Shown: piece after piece, positions 1-5,922 of the stretch
How the letters are laid out: every line of letters begins with the position of its first letter
How positions within the stretch are numbered: position 1 is the stretch's first letter
Source: an uncultured Eubacteriales bacterium
Lineage (GTDB): Bacteria > Bacillota > Clostridia > Lachnospirales > Lachnospiraceae
Assembly: GCA_900313855.1 (NCBI GenBank)
Contig: OMSZ01000144.1
Span: forward strand, 1-7,282
Reading direction: 5' to 3'
Length of the DNA stretch: 7,282 nucleotides
Program-made: the position numbers and the translations under genes
Notes under the pieces: model-generated
What the model was told of the DNA's origin: nothing
Seen by the model: only the letters and a program-made list of their open reading frames with translations
The model's database searches: none

Positions 1-308
1 CTCTCATAATACTTAGCAGCCTTCTCTCTGTCGACCTTAGCCTTGATATTACCGTACTTACCGGTCTCATAAACCTCACCGAGAATTTTCAGCGCCTCGC
101 AGCCGTAATTCTGATACTGAGGCTCCATCATACCGATATCCGCTATCTGATTAAACGCCTTGATAGCTTCCTCGGAAATACCATGCTCAAGCAATTCCTT
201 AGCTTTGTTATACTGCTTATCGACATTATTGGTCTGAGTCTCTTCCTGCTTAACAGTCGTACTTCGCACAAAGGGAATCTTATTAAGAAAATCCGAAAAA
301 CGTCCCAT
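1..308 (-). CDS. Sel1/TPR-like repeat protein, N-terminal part (gene runs off the window edge)
   Basis: The frame opens at an ATG (bases 306-308, reverse strand) and stays open for 102 codons to the window edge, so the C-terminus is missing. The start is preceded by purine-rich AGGTGAGGGTGA. The first 30 or so residues are polar (MGRFSDFLNKIPFVRS...), with no signal peptide or membrane segment. From about residue 33 the sequence looks like paired helices of a TPR/Sel1 solenoid: an AKELLEHGISEEAIKAF helix pair, then an ALKILGEVYETGKYG segment followed by D-REKAAKYYE. That is the Sel1-like pattern of A-x-LG-x-Y-x-x-G followed by D-x-x-KA-x-x-Y. Such proteins are usually scaffolds or adaptors, and no specific partner can be named. 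The gene lies downstream of the HPr-like gene in the same direction but has a good promoter of its own, so it is probably a separate unit. The repeat class is fairly secure; the function is unknown. Confidence 0.75.
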   Translation of the reverse strand, partial: MGRFSDFLNKIPFVRSTTVKQEETQTNNVDKQYNKAKELLEHGISEEAIKAFNQIADIGMMEPQYQNYGCEALKILGEVYETGKYGNIKAKVDREKAAKYYE

Positions 309-379
309 TCACCCTCACCTACTTCTCATCAAATATATTGAAATCAATCTTCTCCCTAAAACAAAAGATAGCTATTAGT

Positions 380-408
380 ATTCTATCACAGTATTATTTA
401 AAGGGCAA
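380..408 (-). promoter_or_regulatory. Predicted sigma-A promoter of the Sel1-like gene
   Basis: Reading the minus strand, TTGCCC (403-408) is followed after exactly 17 bases by TAGAAT (380-385). The base pair TG plus one base lies directly before the -10, giving an extended -10 element. Transcription would begin near 373, leaving a leader of about 65 bases before the ATG at 308. No terminator was recognised between the stop of the HPr-like gene (436) and this promoter, so read-through from the upstream cluster is also possible. Confidence 0.6.
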
Positions 409-435
409 GATAAGAACTTTAACTACGGTAACTTT

Positions 436-693
436 TTAGCCAACGTTTTTAAGATAAGACACTATTCCCTCTACTGCGTCCTGCTCATCTTCTCCCTCAG
501 CAGAAACCGTGACCTCTGCATCCTGGGAAAGACCCAAACTCATCATGCCCATAATACTCTTGGCATTAATGCGCTTATCTCCTGACTGAATGAATACTCT
601 GCTCTCAAACTGGCTTGCCTTCTGCACCAATACCGCTACCGGTCTTGCCTCCACATCAGCAGTAAGGTTCACATTTACAGTTTCACTAACCAT
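436..693 (-). CDS. HPr-family protein lacking the catalytic His15 (Crh-like)
   Basis: This 85-residue protein has the full length and fold signature of HPr, the small PTS phosphocarrier. Around the normal active site the family has G-L-H-A-R-P-A; here residues 13-19 read DVEARPV, so the phosphorylatable His15 is Glu (codon GAG, bases 649-651) while Arg17 and Pro18 are kept. The regulatory site is intact: NAKSIMGMMSLG with Ser46 (codon AGT, bases 556-558), the residue phosphorylated by HprK. In Bacillus the paralogue Crh has the same logic (Gln15, Ser46 kept) and acts only as a CcpA corepressor and regulator. By analogy this protein should not carry phosphate from enzyme I to sugar permeases but may be a target of the HprK encoded about 4 kb upstream. 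Its start overlaps the end of whiA by 8 bases, and a GGAGG lies 9 bases before the ATG. The fold is very secure; the Crh-like role is inference. Confidence 0.93.
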   Translation of the reverse strand: MVSETVNVNLTADVEARPVAVLVQKASQFESRVFIQSGDKRINAKSIMGMMSLGLSQDAEVTVSAEGEDEQDAVEGIVSYLKNVG

Positions 694-1684
694 TTCTCAT
701 TTCCTCCGCGATCTTGCTTATTTTTCTTAATCTATGATTCACACCTGATTTGGAAATCGGTGGATTCAACATTGTTCCGAGAGTCGCTAAGTCCGCATCC
801 GGCTCCGATATTCTAAGCTCTGCTATCTGTCTTAGCGATGGATTTAAGCTTTTAAGTCCTTTGGTTCTCTCTATATATTCAATATCTTCAATCTGCCGCA
901 TTGCTGCGCTTACTGTCTTTTTAATATTGGCAGTCTCACAGTTAACCCGCCTGTTAATGTCATTGCGCATATCCTTAAGAATACGGACATTTTCCATATC
1001 CATTAAGCTTACATATGCCTCCATGATATTGAGCATATCAACTATCATGGAACCTTCCTTAAGGTATACCACATAATACTTCTTGCGCTTGACTACCTTG
1101 GCATCCAAAGAGAAATACATAATAATCTCTCTTATTATCTCTGCCATCTCTTTCGTGTCGGTAACTATCTCAAAATGATAAGCCTTATTAGGATCATTTA
1201 CCGAACCCGATGCCAGGAAAAAGCCTCTGATAAATGCTTTCTTGCAGCAGTCCTTGATGATGACCTGCTTTGAAAAATGACAATTCTGAAGAGATATCCC
1301 ACAAGATGAAACATAAAAGATATCATTGTCAACCAGGTTTGCCGAAAGCTCTTCGTCATCAAGCCAGTCATCCTCCATCAGATCGACGTAATCCGATAGC
1401 TTGATCGTGTTAAGAAGCTTTGAAACCATAACGCTGTCATCAATCGCAATATATTTTGAGTGCCTCTCATAGATTACCTCTTTGTCAAAAAGGATATCAA
1501 TCAGCCGGCACAGCTTATCGCCTATCATCTCATTCTCAGGATGAAATATAAGTCTTATGCTGCCCTTTGAGAAATCCACCTCACCGGTGGCAAGCGCAAG
1601 CGCAAGCAGCTCTGCTATCAGACAGTGTCTCGCATGACCCTCATGCTTAATGATCTCACCCTTGACTTTAGCTGAAAATGACAT
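686..1684 (-). CDS. whiA: WhiA, LAGLIDADG-like and HTH DNA-binding regulator
   Basis: WhiA is a DNA-binding protein tied to sporulation in Streptomyces and to cell division and chromosome segregation in Bacillus. It combines a degenerate homing-endonuclease fold with a C-terminal helix-turn-helix. This 332-residue protein starts with the typical MSFSAKVKGE. It carries the LAGLIDADG-like core DCCKKAFIRGFFLASGSVND (residues 145-164) and the conserved NRRVNCETANIKKTVSAA stretch. It ends with the HTH block at about 297-322, ISKSGVNHRLRKI. It is somewhat longer than the usual 310-320 residues; the extra length appears to sit in an acidic stretch at about 98-120 (EDDWLDDEEL). The ATG lies 3 bases after the rapZ stop, with AAGGAAGGG inside the rapZ end as ribosome binding site. 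Family identity is secure; the target genes in this organism are unknown. Confidence 0.97.
   Translation of the reverse strand: MSFSAKVKGEIIKHEGHARHCLIAELLALALATGEVDFSKGSIRLIFHPENEMIGDKLCRLIDILFDKEVIYERHSKYIAIDDSVMVSKLLNTIKLSDYVDLMEDDWLDDEELSANLVDNDIFYVSSCGISLQNCHFSKQVIIKDCCKKAFIRGFFLASGSVNDPNKAYHFEIVTDTKEMAEIIREIIMYFSLDAKVVKRKKYYVVYLKEGSMIVDMLNIMEAYVSLMDMENVRILKDMRNDINRRVNCETANIKKTVSAAMRQIEDIEYIERTKGLKSLNPSLRQIAELRISEPDADLATLGTMLNPPISKSGVNHRLRKISKIAEEMRNG
703..707 (-). promoter_or_regulatory. Ribosome binding site of the HPr-like gene, inside the whiA coding end
   Basis: GGAGG on the minus strand, 9 bases before the ATG at 693, lies within the last codons of whiA. Together with the 8-base overlap of the two genes it suggests that translation of the HPr-like protein is coupled to that of WhiA. 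Confidence 0.7.
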
Positions 1685-1687
1685 GTA

Positions 1688-2560
1688 TTAACCCTTCCTT
1701 ACGGCATCTCTGCCGATATCTCTGTGTTCAACCTTCACACTGTAAGGCGTCAGCTCAAGCTCCTTGTAAATGCCGTTAGCAAGTGTAACCGAACGATGTT
1801 TGCCACCCGTACAGCCTACTGCGATCACCAGTCCATTCTTTCCCTCCTTGATATAATTGGGAATAAGAAATTCCAGCAGATCTACGGTCTTATTTAGGAA
1901 CTCCTTTGCAACATCATGCTGCATAACAAAATCTCTTATAGGTTCATCATTGCCCGTGAACGGACGAAGCTCCAGATCGTAATACGGATTTGGAAGGAAC
2001 CTTACATCAAATACAAGGTCCGCATCACGCGGTATACCGTATTTGAAACCAAAGGATACAACACTTACAATAAAATTGCTGTATTCGGAATTCTCCAGAA
2101 ATATCTTATCGAGCTCTGTCTTTAACTCTCTTGTCAAAAGACTTGTGGTATCTATAATATAATCCGCTTCTTTTCTTAAAAAAGCTATGCGGGTTCTCTC
2201 AATCTTAATCCCATCCTCAACCCTGCCGTCTCTTGCAAGCGGATGGTTTCTTCTTGTCTCTTTGTAGCGTTTTATCAGCACATCATCATTCGAATCCAAA
2301 AACAGTATCTCATAATCATAATTCGCAGCCTTAAGCTCGGATAAACATTCCGAAAGCTGTTCAAGATACACTCCGCTTCTGATATCAACGCCTATTGCGA
2401 CATCATCAATATCATTGTCCTTCTCATAGGCGATCTCCGCAAAACGCTTAATAAGCTGTATCGGAAGATTATCCACGCAGAAATAACCGATATCCTCTAA
2501 TATCTTTAAAGTTGTACTCTTTCCGGCTCCACTCATACCGGTTACGATCACAAATCTCAT
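1688..2560 (-). CDS. rapZ: RapZ/YvcJ-family nucleotide-binding protein
   Basis: This 290-residue protein is full length for the RapZ (YvcJ) family. In E. coli RapZ senses glucosamine-6-phosphate and delivers the small RNA GlmZ to RNase E; in Bacillus YvcJ is a GTP/ATP-binding protein linked to competence. The N-terminal kinase-like domain has the P-loop GMSGAGKST (residues 8-16), then YFCVDNLP (26-33) and VDIR (58-61). The C-terminal domain has the family's SFGFKYGIPRDADLVFDVRF region (about 169-188) and the GCTGGKHRS loop (249-257). It follows murB after 66 bases with a modest ribosome site (GGGTAGGGA) and is followed by whiA after 3 bases. In Bacillus a yvcK gene stands between these two; here it does not. 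RNA binding in this lineage cannot be judged from sequence. Confidence 0.96.
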   Translation of the reverse strand: MRFVIVTGMSGAGKSTTLKILEDIGYFCVDNLPIQLIKRFAEIAYEKDNDIDDVAIGVDIRSGVYLEQLSECLSELKAANYDYEILFLDSNDDVLIKRYKETRRNHPLARDGRVEDGIKIERTRIAFLRKEADYIIDTTSLLTRELKTELDKIFLENSEYSNFIVSVVSFGFKYGIPRDADLVFDVRFLPNPYYDLELRPFTGNDEPIRDFVMQHDVAKEFLNKTVDLLEFLIPNYIKEGKNGLVIAVGCTGGKHRSVTLANGIYKELELTPYSVKVEHRDIGRDAVRKG

Positions 2561-2626
2561 TCTGTCATTCCCTACCCTGATATATCTGCTGTAAATGTTT
2601 CACTTATTTCATCTTAGCTATGCTTC

Positions 2627-3538
2627 CTACTCATCACCGACGATCTTAACTTCCGGTGAAAGCTCTACGGAATACTTGTCAAATACCTTTTTCTTTACGT
2701 CATTGATTAAAGTAATGACATCCTGCGCGCTTGCGTGACCCTTGTTTATCACAAAACCGCAATGCTTTTCTGACACCTGTGCATCCCCGACACTGTAGCC
2801 TGCAAGTCCCGTATCCATAATAAGCTTACCGGCATAATAGCCCTCAGGTCTCTTAAATGTTGAGCCTGCGCTCGGATACTCTAGCGGCTGTTTCGTCTTT
2901 CTTGCTATAGCAAGCTCCTGCATGCGATCATTTATCGCCTTAACATCACCCTTTTTTAACTTAAGAGAGGCTCCGATAACTATAAGCTCTTCATCCTCAA
3001 CTATACTGTGTCTGTATGAAAAATCCATCTCGGATACACTTTTTTCTATAAGGTTACCATCGTAATCCATCAGTGAAACGCTCTCAACTATATCCTTCAT
3101 CTCCCCGCCATAGGCTCCTGCATTCATCATGATCGCGCCGCCTAAGGTTCCCGGTATTCCGGCAGCAAACTCAAATCCGGTAAGTCCGGCATCTCTTATC
3201 TCCTGCCCTAATCTGTTAAGCATTACCCCGGCCTTGGCGATGACACGCTCGCCCTTTATCGAAAAATCAGAATAATTCTTATAAAGCTGTATCACCACAG
3301 CAGACATTCCCTTGTCTCTAACTAAGATATTGCTTCCGTGACCGAGCACAAAGAAAGGCATCTTCTCTGCTCTGCATAGTGCAACCACCTGTGAAAGCTC
3401 CTCCGTATCCATCGGTGTCACAAAATAAGCTGCCGGCCCTCCTATACGAAACGTCGTATGCTTTGACATAGGCTCGTCAAGCTTTACATTCTCTTCACCG
3501 ACTATACGATATAATTCATTAAGCAAATTCTGACTCAT
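2627..3538 (-). CDS. murB: UDP-N-acetylenolpyruvoylglucosamine reductase
   Basis: MurB is the cytoplasmic FAD enzyme that reduces UDP-GlcNAc-enolpyruvate to UDP-MurNAc with NADPH, the second committed step of peptidoglycan synthesis. With the start used here it has 303 residues. Visible signatures are TTFRIGGPA near the N-terminus, the FAD-binding GHGSNILVRD (66-75), GIPGTLGGAIMMNAGAYGGE (117-136), YRHS (175-178), EYPSAGSTFKRP with the proton-donor Ser226, and the terminal ELSPEVKIVG with Glu296. The short YRHS-type form without the extra domain marks it as a type II enzyme, typical of Gram-positives. An in-frame ATG 15 bases upstream (3553) is possible. However, neither start has a strong ribosome site, and a TATAAT box would place transcription start only about 7 bases before 3553, so 3538 is preferred. 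Function is secure; the exact start is not. Confidence 0.96.
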   Translation of the reverse strand: MSQNLLNELYRIVGEENVKLDEPMSKHTTFRIGGPAAYFVTPMDTEELSQVVALCRAEKMPFFVLGHGSNILVRDKGMSAVVIQLYKNYSDFSIKGERVIAKAGVMLNRLGQEIRDAGLTGFEFAAGIPGTLGGAIMMNAGAYGGEMKDIVESVSLMDYDGNLIEKSVSEMDFSYRHSIVEDEELIVIGASLKLKKGDVKAINDRMQELAIARKTKQPLEYPSAGSTFKRPEGYYAGKLIMDTGLAGYSVGDAQVSEKHCGFVINKGHASAQDVITLINDVKKKVFDKYSVELSPEVKIVGDE

Positions 3539-3567
3539 GTGATATCCAACCATTCATATATTACTGT

Positions 3568-3573
3568 ATTATA
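3568..3573 (-). promoter_or_regulatory. Candidate -10 box for the murB-rapZ-whiA-hpr unit
   Basis: A perfect TATAAT on the minus strand lies 30 bases before the preferred murB start. The region 16-18 bases upstream (TATTTCC) is a poor -35, so the promoter call is tentative. Transcription would begin near 3561. The placement, downstream of the terminator that follows the glucokinase gene, is what a second transcription unit would need. Confidence 0.4.
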
Positions 3574-3684
3574 ACTATTCCAGGTAAACGGAAATAATAC
3601 ATTCTTCCTGCAAATATGCATAAAATTCGCAACATACATCATTATATTCTAAGCCCATTTGCAAAATCAATATAAGAAGTCACG

Positions 3685-3713
3685 AAAAAAAAGAGGGATA
3701 AATATCCCCCTTT
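3685..3713 (-). terminator. Rho-independent terminator after the glucokinase gene
   Basis: On the minus strand, AAAGGGGGAT (3704-3713) pairs with ATCCCTCTTT (3690-3699) in a 10-bp stem with one G-U pair and a 4-base loop. The 3' arm runs into a tract of eight T (3685-3692). It begins 27 bases after the stop codon at 3740. It would end the hprK-glucokinase transcript and separate it from murB. Read on the plus strand the stem has a mismatch and the T run is interrupted, so it is best assigned to the minus strand. Confidence 0.85.
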
Positions 3714-3739
3714 CGTCTTTTTTAACAATGTGGCATATT

Positions 3740-4681
3740 CTATTTGGTCAAAATAGCCTCAGCACAGCCGTAAATACCTGCGTCGTTGCCTAAAGTAGCC
3801 AAAACGAACTTGGTATTCTTGCATGCATGGAAAACATACTGCTGATAGTATTTTGAAGTCGTCTCGATCAGGATATTGCCGGCGCGGGACACTCCTCCGC
3901 CGATAACAAATGCTTCCGGATCACATACACATGCTACAGTCGCAAGCGCCTTACCTAAGGTTTTTCCGTGATTCTCAACCAATTCAAGCGCAAGGTCATC
4001 GCCCTCCTTGGCTGCGTCAAATATCTCCTTGGCAGATATGTACTGTACATTTCTAAGCTTTGACGGTCTGTCCGTATTATTAAGGGCACGCTCTGCCATT
4101 CTGGTTATACCGGTTGCAGAGGTATACTGCTCAAGACATCCCTTCTTGCCACAACCGCAAACGTCAGTCTCGGAATCATTTACACATATATGTCCGATCT
4201 CGCCGCCGGCACCGTTCGTTCCGTAAAGCATCTTGCCATTAATGATTATTCCGCCGCCGACACCTGTTCCAAGCGTTACCATCACGATTGAAGAAAAGCC
4301 CTTGCCGCCGCCCTGCCACATCTCACCAAGAGATGCCATGTTAGCATCATTACCGACCTTACAAGAAAGCCCTGTTATACTTTCAAATTCATCCTCAACA
4401 TTGAATACGCCCCAGCCGAGATTAACACAACGAAGCACCGTTCCGTCATCTCTTACAGGTCCGGGAACTCCGATTCCGGCTCCCACAACGTCATCCTTTG
4501 CTACACCCTTTTCCTCCATTTTGGCAGTGATCGATGCGGCAACATCCGGTAATATGAAACGTCCGCCTTCGTCCTTTCTTGTAGGTATCTCCCACTTGTC
4601 AAGAAGCTCTCCTTCTGCAGTGAAGAAACCAAGCTTTACTGTGGTTCCTCCGATATCCACTCCAAATACATACTTACTCAT
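3740..4681 (-). CDS. ROK-family glucokinase
   Basis: ROK-family sugar kinases of this type phosphorylate glucose with ATP to glucose-6-phosphate, the entry step of glycolysis for non-PTS glucose. The 313-residue protein has the N-terminal phosphate-binding FGVDIGGTTVKLG (6-18), GAGIGVPGPV (67-76), the catalytic-Asp region GNDANMASLGE (110-120, Asp112), LGTGVGGGI (127-135), EIGH (161-164) and the ROK zinc site CGCGKKGCLE (175-184), with His164, Cys175, Cys177 and Cys182 as likely ligands. The late glycine-rich VIGGGVSRAG (about 259-268) closes the ATP site. There is no N-terminal HTH, so it is an enzyme and not a NagC/XylR-type repressor. The start is fixed by GGAGG 5 bases upstream; the hprK stop codon TAA runs straight into that site (TAAGGAGG). 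Glucokinase is the best call, but another hexose or N-acetylhexosamine as substrate cannot be excluded. Confidence 0.93.
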   Translation of the reverse strand: MSKYVFGVDIGGTTVKLGFFTAEGELLDKWEIPTRKDEGGRFILPDVAASITAKMEEKGVAKDDVVGAGIGVPGPVRDDGTVLRCVNLGWGVFNVEDEFESITGLSCKVGNDANMASLGEMWQGGGKGFSSIVMVTLGTGVGGGIIINGKMLYGTNGAGGEIGHICVNDSETDVCGCGKKGCLEQYTSATGITRMAERALNNTDRPSKLRNVQYISAKEIFDAAKEGDDLALELVENHGKTLGKALATVACVCDPEAFVIGGGVSRAGNILIETTSKYYQQYVFHACKNTKFVLATLGNDAGIYGCAEAILTK

Positions 4682-4691
4682 AATATCCTCC

Positions 4692-5618
4692 TTATTTCTT
4701 TAACATTTGCTGTGTTACTCTGTTATACATCTCCTGAGCCGCATTATATCCCATCTCCTTCTGACGATGGTTGACAGCCGCCGACTCAACAATTATGGCA
4801 AGATTACGACCCGGTCTTATCGGAATATTGTAGGTTACCACCTGATTACCCAGATACTCCGTATAATGGTCATCAAGTCCCATACGGTCATAATTCGCCT
4901 CTTTGTTCCACTCCTCAAGATTAATAACAAGATCTATGCTCTGTGTCATCTTAACACATTCAAATCCAAACAGCGCCTTAACATCTATGATACCAATACC
5001 TCTAAGCTCTATAAAATGGCGGGTGATCTCCGGCGAGGTTCCAACCAGCGTATCATCCGAAACCTTTTTGATCTCTACAACATCATCGGATACCAGACGA
5101 TGTCCGCGCTTGATAAGCTCTAACGCAGCTTCTGATTTACCGATTCCGCTCTCACCTGTAATCAAAACTCCGACACCATACACGTCTACGAGCACAGCAT
5201 GAATAGAAATCCTCGGTGCAAGCTCAACATGCAGCCACCTAACCGTTTCATGCACAAATGCAGAAGTGGTAGCCTCCGTTGTAAGAACCGGAATCCCATA
5301 CTTTCTTCCAACCTCGATAATAAAATCCTGCGGCTCTAAGCCTCTGCAGAAAACCAGGCACGGAAAATTATGCTGGAACAGTTTGTCAAATATCTCCGCA
5401 CGCTTATTCTCATCCTCCATACTTGCAATATAGGCATGCTCCACGTTACCGCATATCTGAATCCTGTTCTCGTCAAAATGCTCAAAGAAACCTGACAACT
5501 GAACCGCCGGTCTGTTGATATCAGGATCCGTTATCAATATCTCATCGGTATTGATCTCCGGAAGATGATTGACCAGATTCATTTTCTCAATTAATTGTGT
5601 TAATGTTATCGAATACAT
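4692..5618 (-). CDS. hprK: HPr kinase/phosphorylase
   Basis: HprK is the bifunctional sensor enzyme of Gram-positive carbon catabolite control. It phosphorylates Ser46 of HPr (or Crh) when ATP and fructose-1,6-bisphosphate are high and removes the phosphate when inorganic phosphate is high. With the start used here it has 308 residues, normal for the family. The N-terminal domain (about 1-125) is followed by the catalytic domain: ISIHAVLVDVYGVGVL with His140, the P-loop GESGIGKS (155-162), GHRLVSDDVVEI with Asp178 and Asp179, and the family signature IELRGIGIIDVKALFG. These positions match the usual numbering of the family. The ATG at 5618 has AAAGGAG 5 bases upstream. A longer in-frame ATG at 5657 has no ribosome site and would lie upstream of the predicted transcription start. 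Its likely target, the Ser46-bearing HPr-like protein, is encoded in the same cluster. Confidence 0.97.
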   Translation of the reverse strand: MYSITLTQLIEKMNLVNHLPEINTDEILITDPDINRPAVQLSGFFEHFDENRIQICGNVEHAYIASMEDENKRAEIFDKLFQHNFPCLVFCRGLEPQDFIIEVGRKYGIPVLTTEATTSAFVHETVRWLHVELAPRISIHAVLVDVYGVGVLITGESGIGKSEAALELIKRGHRLVSDDVVEIKKVSDDTLVGTSPEITRHFIELRGIGIIDVKALFGFECVKMTQSIDLVINLEEWNKEANYDRMGLDDHYTEYLGNQVVTYNIPIRPGRNLAIIVESAAVNHRQKEMGYNAAQEMYNRVTQQMLKK

Positions 5619-5623
5619 TATCT

Positions 5624-5630
5624 CTCCTTT
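5624..5630 (-). promoter_or_regulatory. Ribosome binding site that fixes the hprK start
   Basis: AAAGGAG on the minus strand sits 5 bases before the ATG at 5618. It lies inside the longer open frame that would start at 5657 and argues strongly for the shorter 308-residue HprK. Confidence 0.8.
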
Positions 5631-5659
5631 CCTATAATAACGAACTTTATCATACATAG

Positions 5660-5688
5660 ATTTTATCGTATATGCCCGACAATTACAA
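5660..5688 (-). promoter_or_regulatory. Predicted sigma-A promoter of the hprK-glucokinase unit
   Basis: On the minus strand TTGTAA (5683-5688) and TAAAAT (5660-5665) are separated by exactly 17 bases. Transcription would start near 5653 and give a leader of about 35 bases to the ATG at 5618. This placement rules against the longer alternative start at 5657. Confidence 0.55.
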
Positions 5689-5853
5689 TATCATTTTGTA
5701 TATCCGCGCATTTTTCCTGTACAAACGAAACTGATCTATCACGTGCTTTATTTGATCAATTCATCTGTAGATCCACTCTTTGAATATAACACAAAATATT
5801 CTTTTCTTAAATCCTTATTCAAATTATTATAATTATAAATATAACTTATATGC

Positions 5854-5882
5854 TTGCCTTTTCTGACCAATTGAATTATTAT
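5854..5882 (+). promoter_or_regulatory. Predicted sigma-A promoter of the small membrane-protein gene
   Basis: TTGCCT (5854-5859) and TATTAT (5877-5882) are 17 bases apart. An A/T-rich stretch upstream (about 5820-5850) could serve as an UP element. Transcription would start near 5889. The -10 overlaps an in-frame ATG at 5881, which therefore cannot be in the message from this promoter. Confidence 0.55.
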
Positions 5883-5910
5883 GAATACAGATTACCACCT
5901 TAGAGTTATG

Positions 5911-5917
5911 GGAGGTG
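5911..5917 (+). promoter_or_regulatory. Ribosome binding site that fixes the start of the small membrane protein
   Basis: GGAGGTG, a near-perfect match to the anti-Shine-Dalgarno, ends 5 bases before the ATG at 5923. The upstream in-frame ATG at 5881 has no such site. Confidence 0.8.
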
Positions 5918-5922
5918 CCCCT

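Larger units (their letters stand above)
5619..5922. other. Divergent intergenic region between hprK and the small membrane-protein gene
   Basis: About 300 AT-rich bases separate two divergent genes. It holds one promoter for each side (5660-5688 minus, 5854-5882 plus) and both ribosome sites. The middle (about 5690-5850) contains no convincing gene and no clear catabolite-response (cre) palindrome. Around 5820-5850 it is almost pure A/T, which fits an upstream element for the plus-strand promoter. The only repeat seen is a 6-bp inverted repeat, GATCTA/TAGATC, 29 bases apart. Confidence 0.6.

Noticed and set aside
309..435. Terminator after the HPr-like gene
   Set aside because: I searched both strands and found no GC-rich stem followed by a T run; only weak AT-rich partial palindromes.
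750..1076. Plus-strand open frame of 108 codons opposite whiA
   Set aside because: Antisense shadow of the conserved WhiA C-terminal region; no start signals.
2561..2626. Separate promoter between murB and rapZ
   Set aside because: The 66-base gap contains TTTACA but no -10 box at suitable spacing, so rapZ is treated as co-transcribed with murB.
4233..4703. Plus-strand open frame of 156 codons, rich in Pro, Ser and Thr
   Set aside because: It lies antisense to the glucokinase gene and its composition is what the opposite strand of that gene gives; no ribosome site or family resemblance.
4707..5202. Two overlapping plus-strand frames opposite hprK
   Set aside because: Both are antisense to the conserved HprK catalytic domain and have no supporting signals.
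5619..5657. Longer HprK start at 5657
   Set aside because: No ribosome site, upstream of the predicted transcription start, and adds 13 residues not expected for the family.
5733..5773. Inverted repeat GATCTA/TAGATC as an operator or attenuator
   Set aside because: Arms of only 6 bp separated by 29 bases in AT-rich DNA are expected by chance; no T tract follows.
5881..5922. Longer start for the small membrane protein at 5881
   Set aside because: The ATG overlaps the predicted -10 box and lacks a ribosome site, while 5923 has GGAGGTG at ideal spacing.
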